A stretch of 64,000 nucleotides of DNA. Source: Nocardia yamanashiensis NBRC 100130 (lineage in GTDB: Bacteria; Actinomycetota; Actinomycetes; Mycobacteriales; Mycobacteriaceae). How positions within the stretch are numbered: position 1 is the stretch's first letter; each line of letters begins with the position of its first letter. The DNA is taken from positions 1-64,000 of the forward strand of contig NZ_BDCD01000007.1 of assembly GCF_001613325.1 (NCBI RefSeq), read 5' to 3'. A program made the translations under genes and the position numbers. The notes beneath the pieces are model-generated. The model was not told where the DNA came from and made no database searches. It was given only the letters and a program-made list of their open reading frames with translations. Below, one piece after another: positions 8,493-16,087 of this stretch.

Positions 8493-9011
8493 ATGCCGGA
8501 ATTGATCGCCGTCTACAACGCCGCAGGCAAAGAAGTAGGCGCCGCGGACCGTGCCGACGTCTACGCCCAGGGCCTCTGGCACGCCAGCGCCGGCGTCCTG
8601 GTCCGCTCCACCGACGGCAAACGCGTCTACGTCCACCGCCGCACCGACACCAAATCCGTCTTCGCCGGCATGCACGACTGCCTCGCCGGCGGCGTCCTGG
8701 CTCCCCACGAAGACCCCGCCGAAGCAGCGATCCGAGAACTCTCCGAAGAACTCGGCATCCACCTCCCACCCCACGCCGACCGCCCCCTCCCGGTCGCCAG
8801 CGCCTCCTGGGACGGCGAATGGCAAGGCCGCCCCATGCGCTGCCACCTCTTCGCCTACGAACTCCGCCACGACGGCCCCTTCACCCACCAACCCGAAGAA
8901 ATCGCCGCCGGCTGGTGGTGGACCGACGAAGAACTCCGCTCCCACCTCGAAAACCCCACCTGGCCCTTCGTCCCCGACACCCGAACCCTCATCCCCGACC
9001 TGCTGCGCTGA
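8493..9011 (+). CDS. Nudix hydrolase
   Basis: A 172-residue Nudix protein. The Nudix box starts at about residue 66 with GG and ends in RELSEELG, giving the G-x5-E-x7-REx2EExG pattern for metal-dependent pyrophosphate hydrolysis. The N-terminal layout (VYNAAGKEVGAADRADV, then WHASAGVLV) resembles the isopentenyl-diphosphate isomerase-like/YfcD subgroup, so a nucleotide-sugar or related diphosphate is a plausible substrate. An AAGGAG ribosome site precedes the ATG by 8 nt. Codons end almost exclusively in C, unlike several neighbours. Confidence 0.85.
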   Translation: MPELIAVYNAAGKEVGAADRADVYAQGLWHASAGVLVRSTDGKRVYVHRRTDTKSVFAGMHDCLAGGVLAPHEDPAEAAIRELSEELGIHLPPHADRPLPVASASWDGEWQGRPMRCHLFAYELRHDGPFTHQPEEIAAGWWWTDEELRSHLENPTWPFVPDTRTLIPDLLR

Positions 9012-9181
9012 TCGGCGGCGGGACAGTAGGCAATTCGGTAAGCCAGGTCATCGTCTGATCCCACTCAATTACATTGGCTTACAAACGATCCCGTGCTCGA
9101 ACAGTTGAAACAGCGATACACCATCGAACGATTCGGTTAGTACATCGCTGTTGTGTCGATGCAAAAAAGAGGGGGATCAAC

Positions 9182-9805
9182 GTGATCGAGGTACCGGCAA
9201 TCGTCGCCTATCTTGCCGGCGCGGCGGGACTTGCAGGGGGACGCTGGATAGACCGCCATTTCGATCTGGCGCTCAAAGCGCTCACCGATGCGGTCATCCG
9301 GAAGATCGGCGGCCAGTCTGTCTCGCAACTGCGAGACAACCCGGACAGCGTCCGGGCCCGCAACCAGGTCGCCGACGCGATCACCCGCGAGGCAGCAACC
9401 GATGAGAAGTTCGCCCAGGAACTGGCAGAAATCCAGCGAAAGCTCGACAACCTCGACGGACGAGCCTGGATCGCCCGATTCGACAACTCCACCCACATCG
9501 TGACCCAGTCCGTCGGAACCGGCCTCGCCGTCGGCAACGACTACACCCACAACGTCAACACCACCGTCGACGTCCCAGGCCCAGACGACCTCTCCAGAGC
9601 CCCAGCCTGGACCCGAACCCTCCTCTGGATCGGTTACGCCATCGCCTTCTTCGGCTTCTTCGTCATGATCGCCGCCATGAACCACGGCCCCTCCGACACC
9701 AGCGCCCAAACCGGTTTCGCCATCTTCGCCACCGGCGGCGTCCTCGTCGCCTTCGGCCAACTCGGCGCCCAAACCTCCAAACCAGGCCGCAGAGACCGGA
9801 TATAG
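9182..9805 (+). CDS. Uncharacterised membrane protein with two C-terminal helices
   Basis: A 207-residue protein with no family I recognise. A short hydrophobic N-terminal segment (about 4-20) is followed by a charged helical region (25-105) and a Thr/Asn/Val-rich stretch containing SVGTGLAVGNDYTHNVNTT (about 110-130). Two membrane helices follow (about 145-165 and 175-196). The GTG at 9182 is chosen because GAGGGGG precedes it. Alternating Gly/Asn/Val/Thr stretches of this kind occur in bacterial self-assembling signalling motifs, but the match is too loose to call. It lies next to a broken macro-domain gene in a stretch of lineage-specific genes. Confidence 0.65.
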   Translation: MIEVPAIVAYLAGAAGLAGGRWIDRHFDLALKALTDAVIRKIGGQSVSQLRDNPDSVRARNQVADAITREAATDEKFAQELAEIQRKLDNLDGRAWIARFDNSTHIVTQSVGTGLAVGNDYTHNVNTTVDVPGPDDLSRAPAWTRTLLWIGYAIAFFGFFVMIAAMNHGPSDTSAQTGFAIFATGGVLVAFGQLGAQTSKPGRRDRI

Positions 9806-9854
9806 CCACGCCGATAACCCAATTGACACAGGGATATTCCACTGTGAGCATCGC

Positions 9855-10079
9855 GTGGTGGAGACGCTGCGAATTATCAAGGGGGATGCGACGTGTCCTC
9901 AGGCCAAGGGGCCGAAGGTCATTGCGCATGTTTGTAATGACCTAGGTGGATGGGGGAAGGGGTTCGTGCTGGCGGTGTCGAAGCGGTGGGCGGAGCCGGA
10001 GCGGGCCTATCGCGAGTGGCATCGTGGGCGGGCGGGGAACGCCCGAGGGGTCGCGGTCACGGTGTACGACTTCGACTGA
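9855..10079 (+). pseudogene. Macro-domain (ADP-ribose phosphatase-like) gene with internal deletion
   Basis: The 74-codon frame encodes the start of a macro domain: IIKGDAT, then GPKVIAHVCNDLGGWGKGFVLAVSKRW, here split by eye into strand-loop blocks. Full-length relatives run to about 150 residues and, from my knowledge of the family, end with RGVxVTVYDF. Here residues 1-60 (through YREWHRGRAGN) are joined directly to ARGVAVTVYDFD and a stop. The start and end of the domain are thus present while the central 80-90 residues, including the second ADP-ribose loop (GCGLAGG in relatives), are missing in frame. It is most likely a non-functional remnant. GTG starts at 9855 or 9858 are possible. Confidence 0.7.
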
Positions 10080-10236
10080 CCGATCCAGGGATGCAGCGAG
10101 CGGTTACTTCGACCGAAAGCTGTTGACTGCCCATACAATTCGGGGCATCGCGCATTTCTGAAACGCAAACACTTCGCATTAGTCGCGGATTAATCTGCCT
10201 ACCGTCTACAACCGACGGACAGGTAGGGAATTCGCA

Positions 10237-10710
10237 ATGACTCATGGAATGGGTTGGGCCGTCAAAGGACTCGTGTTGGCGGCGACGGTCGTCGCGCTGA
10301 CGCCGTCCACGGCGTCGGCCAAGATCTTCAGCGCCTGGGTCACCGATCTGAAATGGAACTCCCAGAGTGAAGTCGTGGTCGGGCAGCAGTACTGGGTGCG
10401 CTCGCAAGCCGGGGGTGAACCCCGGCGGGTCAGTTTCTATGACGGCGATACGTGTATCGGAAGCAACGTCACGCCGCCCGATCCGAGCGGGGAGGGGAAC
10501 TATTCGCAGTATGTCGTCTGGGTTCCGACGACGGCGGGCACGCACACGCTGAAGATCGTTCAGGGGGATGCGGATGTGGTGACGTTGACCATCAACGCGC
10601 GCCCGGCCGCTGCCGGGTCGACCCCGGAGGTGCAGCCGAAGCAGGATGCGTGCAGCACCGGCACCGGCAGCTTCGGCAGTGGTTCGTCCAGCGGAAGCTT
10701 CGGACTCTGA
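10237..10710 (+). CDS. Secreted protein of unknown function, paralogue 1
   Basis: A 157-residue protein with a clear Sec signal peptide (about 1-28, cleavage near TASA-K). The mature part is a beta-rich, Ig-like domain of about 95 residues with a Cys in DTCIGS. It ends in a proline/serine-rich tail with QPKQDAC and Gly/Ser repeats. The two cysteines may form a disulfide. The downstream gene encodes a protein of identical length and plan. No known family is recognised; an envelope or extracellular role is inferred from the signal peptide only. Confidence 0.75.
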   Translation: MTHGMGWAVKGLVLAATVVALTPSTASAKIFSAWVTDLKWNSQSEVVVGQQYWVRSQAGGEPRRVSFYDGDTCIGSNVTPPDPSGEGNYSQYVVWVPTTAGTHTLKIVQGDADVVTLTINARPAAAGSTPEVQPKQDACSTGTGSFGSGSSSGSFGL

Positions 10711-10790
10711 CCGCAAGCCCTACGCCGACCGATTCGCGGGCAGTGGAAGCGATCTCGCGTCCGGAAAACACGCACCAGGAGAACAGAACT

Positions 10791-11264
10791 GTGGAAGCAA
10801 GCACCCCGACCCGCCGTGCAATCAGCTGGGGCATCAAGGGAGTTACCATCGCCGCCGCCATCGCGGCCCTGAACCCGGCTCCGGCAGCTGCCACCATCGA
10901 GAAATACTGGGTGGCCGACTCCCGAGGCAACATCACCACCGAAGTAGTTGCGGGGCAGGCATATCGAATTCACGCCATAACCACCGGATCGGTGCAACGA
11001 ATCGCGTTCTGGGAGGCCGACAAATGCATCGGCAGCGACGTCGCCTCGGTATTCGGCGGCGCCGACGCGACAGCGAGCGTCGTATGGGTGCCCGGAACAG
11101 TGGGCGTGCGTTCGCTCGCCATCGTGCAAGCCGGCGCGGACTACGAGAACCTCACCGTGACCGTCGCTCCCGCACCCGCCGGGAGCACCCCGGCCGAGCA
11201 GCCGAAACAGGATGCCTGCATCGGCGGTGGCGGGAGCATCGACACCAGAAGCCTCGGCTTCTGA
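10791..11264 (+). CDS. Secreted protein of unknown function, paralogue 2
   Basis: A 157-residue tandem paralogue of the gene at 10237. It has a signal peptide (about 1-35, ending APAAA), KCIGSDV matching the partner's TCIGSNV, VVWVPGTVG matching VVWVPTTAG, and the tail AGSTPAEQPKQDAC. The GTG at 10791 follows AGGAG by 9 nt. The copies have diverged mainly in the beta-strand surface positions and in the Gly/Ser tail, which suggests an old duplication with conserved fold and cysteines. It ends 20 bp from a convergent lipoprotein gene. Confidence 0.75.
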   Translation: MEASTPTRRAISWGIKGVTIAAAIAALNPAPAAATIEKYWVADSRGNITTEVVAGQAYRIHAITTGSVQRIAFWEADKCIGSDVASVFGGADATASVVWVPGTVGVRSLAIVQAGADYENLTVTVAPAPAGSTPAEQPKQDACIGGGGSIDTRSLGF

Positions 11265-11284
11265 ACCGGACCGCCACCCTCGCG

Positions 11285-12220
11285 CTACGAGGCCGCGCGC
11301 GTCAACTGTTCGACAATGATGCGCGCGAAGTTCGTTTCGCCCAGACCAGTCGGGTGCAAGGGGACCACTCCGTCCTGCGGCCGGCGGGCGACGATGCCGT
11401 TGACCCAGTTCTCGGTCGGATCGCAGCTGTCGTGTCCGGCGGCGGGGCCGATGAAATCGACGAATTCGGCGTGGTTCTCGGTCGCTGCTTTGCGGGTCAG
11501 GTCGGCCAGGCGGTCGACCAAGTCCTGAAGGTAGGTGGCGTCTCGGGGCCAGACCGGTTGCGAGGCGCAGCCGCCGTCGCGCGTGTATAGGCCGTAGCTG
11601 GTCACCAGGACGCGCGCCCGGGGCGCTTTGGCATGAATTGCGTTCAGTACGGCCACTATCGACGGTCCGACCGCGTCTACTTCTTGCGCGCCGCGGTCGA
11701 TGCCGTCGGCGGTGAGGGTGTCGCGGCAGGAGGTGCCGTCGGGTTCGGGCTGGTGGTTGACGCATTGGTTGGCGATGGTGAGCAGACCGGTGTCGTTGCC
11801 GCCGATGGTGAGGGTGACCAGCGTCGTGTCCGCAGACAGGGCGTCGAGTTGGACCGGGACGGTCGATTCGGCTGTTCTGCCGGTTTGCGGGGTGGTGAGG
11901 ATGTTCTCGGTGCGGGCGCCGGTGCAGGTCACGTCGCGGAAGACCTTGACGCCCAGCTGGTTTGCCACCAGTTGGGGGTAGTTGACGGCGCTGCGGTAGC
12001 AGGGCTCGCCCTTGGCCGACGGGGAGATCCCGGGGCCTGCGGCGAAGGAATCGCCGAGTGCCACGTACTCGGCCAGGAGTGCGTTGTCCGCCTTCCGCTC
12101 GTCACCCGAGGGCGACTCGGCGGAACACCCGCTCACGACCGCCACGCCGATGGTCAGCGCCGCGACTGCGGCACGCACCGGGGTGCGCGGGGAACTCGGC
12201 AACCACATACCGACAACCAT
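11285..12220 (-). CDS. SGNH/GDSL-family esterase lipoprotein
   Basis: A 311-residue exported hydrolase. The signal peptide ends in a lipobox VVSGC (about Cys32), so it should be lipid-anchored. SGNH blocks are visible: GDSFAAGPG (block I, Ser near 57), a Gly-containing block II, IGGNDTG (block III), and a C-terminal PLHPTGLG (His near 296, block V). Cysteines in the mature domain (for example QCVNH, SCRDT, GCAS, SCDP) would suit extracellular disulfides. The family contains lipases and carbohydrate esterases acting at the cell surface; the substrate is unknown. An alternative start four codons in (Met at 12208) is possible. Confidence 0.8.
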   Translation of the reverse strand: MVVGMWLPSSPRTPVRAAVAALTIGVAVVSGCSAESPSGDERKADNALLAEYVALGDSFAAGPGISPSAKGEPCYRSAVNYPQLVANQLGVKVFRDVTCTGARTENILTTPQTGRTAESTVPVQLDALSADTTLVTLTIGGNDTGLLTIANQCVNHQPEPDGTSCRDTLTADGIDRGAQEVDAVGPSIVAVLNAIHAKAPRARVLVTSYGLYTRDGGCASQPVWPRDATYLQDLVDRLADLTRKAATENHAEFVDFIGPAAGHDSCDPTENWVNGIVARRPQDGVVPLHPTGLGETNFARIIVEQLTRAAS

Positions 12221-12268
12221 AGGTGCCCGCGCCGGGGCTTCGGACGGCTCGAGGGCCGGGAACGCAGT

Positions 12269-12302
12269 GAGCCCACCGGATCCCGCGCGATCCGGTGGGC
12301 TC
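12269..12302 (-). terminator. Hairpin terminator of the 27-residue peptide gene
   Basis: A perfect 14-bp GC-rich stem (12269-12282 with 12289-12302) around a 6-nt loop. It begins 15 bp past the stop of the small minus-strand gene at 12317-12400. There is no strong U-run, as is usual in actinomycetes. Confidence 0.7.
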
Positions 12303-12316
12303 GGGTACTACGGTGC

Positions 12317-12400
12317 TTACTTGCCCGCAGTTCCGGTGAACAGACCCTGAATGGTCTTGATCAGAACTTCGGACAGGAAATCCGCTGCGGATCCGGACAC
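12317..12400 (-). CDS. 27-residue amphipathic peptide in its own transcription unit
   Basis: A GTG-initiated frame encoding MSGSAADFLSEVLIKTIQGL plus seven more residues ending in K. GAGGAG lies 6 nt before the start. A TAA stop is followed 15 bp later by a perfect 14-bp hairpin, and a 12-bp palindrome lies just upstream. Together these look like a complete small transcription unit. The hydrophobic residues F8, L9, V12, L13, I17, L20 and F21 fall on one face of a helix, so a membrane-active or pore-type peptide is plausible (compare short corynebacterial PorA/PorH porins or modulin-like peptides). No homologue is recognised and expression is untested. Confidence 0.55.
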   Translation of the reverse strand: MSGSAADFLSEVLIKTIQGLFTGTAGK

Positions 12401-12421
12401 GTGGTACTCCTCATCTATCTA

Positions 12422-12433
12422 CTGACATGTCAG
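12422..12433. promoter_or_regulatory. 12-bp palindrome in the small-peptide promoter
   Basis: CTGACATGTCAG is perfectly self-complementary. On the minus strand it lies between a TTCACA hexamer and a GATAGA hexamer that could be -35 and -10 elements, 22 bp before the GTG. This is a typical repressor position. The cognate regulator is unknown. Confidence 0.5.
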
Positions 12434-12586
12434 ACGTGTGAAGCATGCATGATTCACATTCTCCGGGGTGGCGTTTTCGCGAAGAAAGTCGGGAAGACCG
12501 CCGCCGGTCCGCACGAGGATTCCAGATAGAACGTGTTTCAGCTGGAGTTATGTTCGGTGAGTGGGACTGTGCAGTGGGTCACAGGA

Positions 12587-13267
12587 CTAGCCGCTGGAGG
12601 CGGCGGAGCCGGCCCAGGCCGCGAAAGCGCCCGGGTTGCGGGTTTGCAGCAGGACGCGGCCGGGGCCGACGAAGTCGAAAACGAAGCCTTCGCCGGATTT
12701 CAGCGATTGCAGGGAGCGGCCGGAGACGGCGCGGCGGATGGTGAAGTTCATGGCCAGGTCGTAGGCGACGACATGGCCGGTGTCGATGGTGACGGGTTCG
12801 CCGGGGGCCAGGTCGATGACGTCGATGGCTCCGAAGACGCCGAGGACCACTTCGCCTTGGCCGTGGGCGCGCAGGCCGAAGCCGCCCTCGCCGCCGAAGA
12901 GATTGGACAGGCCGCCCCATTTGGCTTCGACCGCGACGCCGTGCGAGTTGGCGATCCAGCCGCCGCGACTGATGAAGAAGGGGCGGTCGGGGGTGATGGC
13001 GAGGGCGAGCATATCGCCGGGCAGGGCGGGGGCCACGTCCACCCAGCCGCCCTGGGGCGGTGCGGTGAACGTGGAGACGAAGAACGACTCCCCCGCCAGG
13101 ACCGAACGCTTGAGGCCGGCGAGGATGCCGCCTTCGGCCTTGGCGGCCAAGGTGACTCCGGCCGAATGCGCGACCATGGCCCCGCTCTCGACCCGCATGG
13201 GTTCGCCGCCGGCAAGGAAGCAGCGGGCAATGGTCGAGGAGGGATTGTGCCGCAGTTCTACCTTCAT
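12587..13267 (-). CDS. AIM24 family protein
   Basis: A 226-residue protein of the AIM24/TIGR00266 family, a trimeric beta-helix-like fold of unresolved function found in bacteria and mitochondria. Family features seen are ARCFLAGGEPMRVESGAMV near residue 14 (split block), LAGESFFVSTF, PGDMLALAI, GGWIANS, and the C-terminal SGEGFVFDFVGPGRVLLQTR. The ATG at 13267 lies 7 nt after TAGTGT (13275-13280 on the minus strand), which suggests a leaderless transcript. It is separately transcribed from the upstream ABC operon on the same strand. Confidence 0.8.
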   Translation of the reverse strand: MKVELRHNPSSTIARCFLAGGEPMRVESGAMVAHSAGVTLAAKAEGGILAGLKRSVLAGESFFVSTFTAPPQGGWVDVAPALPGDMLALAITPDRPFFISRGGWIANSHGVAVEAKWGGLSNLFGGEGGFGLRAHGQGEVVLGVFGAIDVIDLAPGEPVTIDTGHVVAYDLAMNFTIRRAVSGRSLQSLKSGEGFVFDFVGPGRVLLQTRNPGAFAAWAGSAASSG

Positions 13268-13329
13268 GACCGCGACACTAACAGCGTGGACCGACTATCG
13301 TGCAGGGTCGAACAACCTGCTCGCGGTGC

Positions 13330-14472
13330 CTATTTGCCGCCCTCGGACAGGGTCACCGGCTGCGGTGCGTAGCTCGCGCCGTTCACGTCCACGCCTTGGG
13401 TTTTCAGCAGATCCAGGGCTTTGGTGACGTATTCGGTGGAGTAGGCGGCCGCGTCGGGATCCTTGGTCAGCACCGTCGCGCCTTCCTGGTTGCGCGCGGT
13501 CTTGGCGATGGACACGGTGCGATCCCAGGCCGCTTTGTCGATCATGCCGATTCCGTTGGGAGACGGCCAGATCAGCTTGTTCACCTCGGTGATCTGCCAT
13601 TGCTGATGGCTCGCGCCCAGCGTCGACCCGGCCGCCACCGTGATATCGCGGCATTTGTCCACATTGTCCCGGCAGAAGGCCCAGCCCTTCAGCGACGCGG
13701 CGATGAACTTCACCGTCCGATCGGCGTAGTCCTTGTCCTGCAGCTTCTCGGTATTGGCCCAGATGGCGTCCTGCAACATGGCCACGCCCTGATCGTTCCA
13801 GTCCAGCGCCGTGAAATCGGCTGCGGTGTACAGCTTTCCGGTGGCCGGGTTCTTGGTCTCGAGCAGCTGCGCGTACTCGTTGTAGGACATGGCCTGCGCG
13901 GCGTCGATATCGCGGGCCAGGAAGGCGTTCATATCGAACTGCTGCTGCACGAGCTTCACGTCCGTGGACGGATTCAGCCCGGCCTTGGTCATGCCCGCGA
14001 AGAGCTCGAATTCATTGCCGTAGCCCCAGTTTCCGACCTTCTTGCCGCGCAGATCGGCCGCACCGTTGATGTTCGCCGACTTGAACGACACCTGCTTGGT
14101 GCCCGAGCGCTGGAAGATCTGCGCCACATCGGTGATCCCGGCCCCGGCTTCCCGGGAGGCGAGCGCCTTGGGCACCCAGGCGATGGCGTAATCGGCCTGC
14201 CCCTGCGCGAGCACGGTCTGCGGCACGATATCGGTTCCGCCGTCGAGGATTTCGACCTCCAGGCCCTGTTCTTTGTAGAACCCTTGGTCCACGGCGGCCA
14301 GATACCCCGCGAACTGCCCCTGCTTGAACCACTGCAACTGCAGCTTGACCTTGGTCAAACCGTCGGCGGTGGTCCCGCTGTCGGAGGCGCTGCATCCGGT
14401 CAGGGCGGCAAGGCCCAGTGCGGCGGCGGCCAGGACGGCTCGAAACCGGTATTGCTTTACGGTACTTCTCAT
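13330..14472 (-). CDS. ABC transporter substrate-binding lipoprotein (NMT1/THI5-like)
   Basis: A 380-residue periplasmic-type binding protein with a signal peptide and lipobox LTGC (Cys about 27). The opening LQWFKQGQFAGYLAAVDQGF (about 45-64) is characteristic of NMT1/THI5-like proteins that bind pyrimidine-type or sulfonate ligands. It closes a seven-gene operon and overlaps the upstream permease stop by 4 bp. Because the same operon encodes dihydropyrimidinase and beta-ureidopropionase, a pyrimidine, hydantoin or ureido compound is the likely ligand. This ligand assignment is inferred from context. Confidence 0.85.
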   Translation of the reverse strand: MRSTVKQYRFRAVLAAAALGLAALTGCSASDSGTTADGLTKVKLQLQWFKQGQFAGYLAAVDQGFYKEQGLEVEILDGGTDIVPQTVLAQGQADYAIAWVPKALASREAGAGITDVAQIFQRSGTKQVSFKSANINGAADLRGKKVGNWGYGNEFELFAGMTKAGLNPSTDVKLVQQQFDMNAFLARDIDAAQAMSYNEYAQLLETKNPATGKLYTAADFTALDWNDQGVAMLQDAIWANTEKLQDKDYADRTVKFIAASLKGWAFCRDNVDKCRDITVAAGSTLGASHQQWQITEVNKLIWPSPNGIGMIDKAAWDRTVSIAKTARNQEGATVLTKDPDAAAYSTEYVTKALDLLKTQGVDVNGASYAPQPVTLSEGGK

Positions 14473-15242
14473 TTGGATCTCCCAGGGATGGTGCGGGGTC
14501 TGCGGGTGAGCTGCTCGAGCAGCAGCACGGCGGCCAGGAACACCAGGCCGAGCGCCATGGCGGCGACGACGTAGGCCCAGGCGCGCGGGTAGGCGGTATT
14601 GGCGGCGGCCGAGGTGATGCGGCTGCCGAGCCCGTGCTGCAATCCGCCGAAGTATTCGGCGATGATGGCGGCGATCACCGCGCCCGGGGCGGCGATGCGC
14701 AGCCCGGTGAACAGGTGCAGCAGCGCGGCGGGCAGCCGGACGGTGCGGGTGATCTGCCAGCCGGTGGCGGCATAGGCGGTCATGAGGTCGGCGTGCACGC
14801 GCGGGACCTGACGCAATCCCTTTGCGGCGCTGACGAAGACGGGAAAGAACACCACGATGGTGGCGACCAGGCGGCGCGGGGTGTCGGTGGTGGTGGAGTA
14901 CATGGAGTTCAGCAGCGGCGCGAGCGCGACGATGGGCACCGCCGCCGCGCCGGCCGCGAGCGCGCCCAGGATGCCGTCGGCGACGGTGAACCGCACCGCC
15001 AGCACCGCGGCGGCGATCCCGAGCACCGCGCCGACGATCAGCCCGATCAGCGCATTGGATCCGGTGGCGACGGCCGCTTTGAGGATCGCGTCGAAGTTGT
15101 CCCCGAAGGCTTTCGCGATCGCCGACGGTGCGGGCAGCAGGAACGACGGCACCCCGGCGGCGACGGTGAGCACCTGCCACAGCAGCAGGATCCCCACCCC
15201 GAACACCACCGGCGGCAGCCAGGTCGAGAGCACTCGTCTCAT
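14469..15242 (-). CDS. ABC transporter permease (second of pair)
   Basis: A 257-residue permease with about six membrane helices and a BPD_transp_1 domain. The cytoplasmic EAA-type loop is present as AYAATGWQITRTVRLPAAL (about 160-178), which docks to the ATPase. It overlaps both neighbours by 4 bp (15239-15242 and 14469-14472), so it is translated as part of the importer. The operon has a second, longer permease, so the channel is probably a heterodimer. Confidence 0.85.
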   Translation of the reverse strand: MRRVLSTWLPPVVFGVGILLLWQVLTVAAGVPSFLLPAPSAIAKAFGDNFDAILKAAVATGSNALIGLIVGAVLGIAAAVLAVRFTVADGILGALAAGAAAVPIVALAPLLNSMYSTTTDTPRRLVATIVVFFPVFVSAAKGLRQVPRVHADLMTAYAATGWQITRTVRLPAALLHLFTGLRIAAPGAVIAAIIAEYFGGLQHGLGSRITSAAANTAYPRAWAYVVAAMALGLVFLAAVLLLEQLTRRPRTIPGRSK

Positions 15243-16087
15243 CGAATATCCCGTCCCGCAACGCTTTCGGCATCCCCGTGCCCGTCCCGCAGCGCCGCGC
15301 GCACGGCCGCCACGGCGGTAAAGAACTCGTCGCTCGAGCGCACGTCCCCGTCGCTGTCGCGTCCCCATCCGCCGGTGTCCAGCACGGCGGTGATCCGCCC
15401 CGGCCGCGGCGACATGACGACCACCCGATCGGACAGGAACACCGCTTCGGGAATCGAGTGCGTCACGAAAACCACTGCGGCCCCGGTCTCTTCGGCGATC
15501 CGCAAGAGCTCGCCCTGCATCCGTTCCCGGGTCATCTCATCGAGGGCCCCGAACGGTTCGTCCATCAGCAACAGCGGCGGTTTCCGGGCCAGCGCCCGCG
15601 CGATGGCGACGCGCTGCTGCATCCCGCCCGACAGTTCGGCCGGATACCGCGCCGCGAAATCGGACAGCCCGGTGATCTCGAGCAATTCCGCACTGCGCGC
15701 GCGTCTTTCGCGCTTTCCCACCCCGTGCAATTGCAGGGGCAGCTCCACGTTCTCGGCGACGGTGCGCCAATCCAGCAGTCCGGCCTGCTGGAACGCGATC
15801 CCGTACTCCTGATCGAGCCGGGCCTGCCGCGCGGTCTTGCCGTGCACCACCACGGTTCCCGTACTGGGCTGTTCGAGATCGGCGACGATCCGCAACAGCG
15901 TGGACTTCCCGCACCCGGACGGCCCGATGAGCGAGACGAACTCCCCCGCCGCCACGGTCAAGCTGATGTCGCTGAGCGCGGTGACCTGCCCCGCCGCGAA
16001 GATCTTCCCCACCGCGCTCAATTCGACGGCGGGCGTCGAATCCGGTCTGGCCGTATCGCTTTCGGCGAGGGGTGTGCCGACGGTCAA
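15239..16087 (-). CDS. ABC transporter ATP-binding protein (SsuB/TauB type)
   Basis: A 282-residue ATPase with Walker A GPSGCGKST (about 55-63), signature LSGGMQQR (about 152), Walker B LLLMDEPFGALD, and the H-loop VFVTHS. It is close to the nitrate/sulfonate/taurine/pyrimidine importer ATPases. The first ~22 residues precede the nucleotide-binding domain and are likely unstructured. It sits between the two permease genes with 4-bp overlaps on each side, and energises uptake by the adjacent permeases. Confidence 0.9.
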   Translation of the reverse strand: MTVGTPLAESDTARPDSTPAVELSAVGKIFAAGQVTALSDISLTVAAGEFVSLIGPSGCGKSTLLRIVADLEQPSTGTVVVHGKTARQARLDQEYGIAFQQAGLLDWRTVAENVELPLQLHGVGKRERRARSAELLEITGLSDFAARYPAELSGGMQQRVAIARALARKPPLLLMDEPFGALDEMTRERMQGELLRIAEETGAAVVFVTHSIPEAVFLSDRVVVMSPRPGRITAVLDTGGWGRDSDGDVRSSDEFFTAVAAVRAALRDGHGDAESVAGRDIR

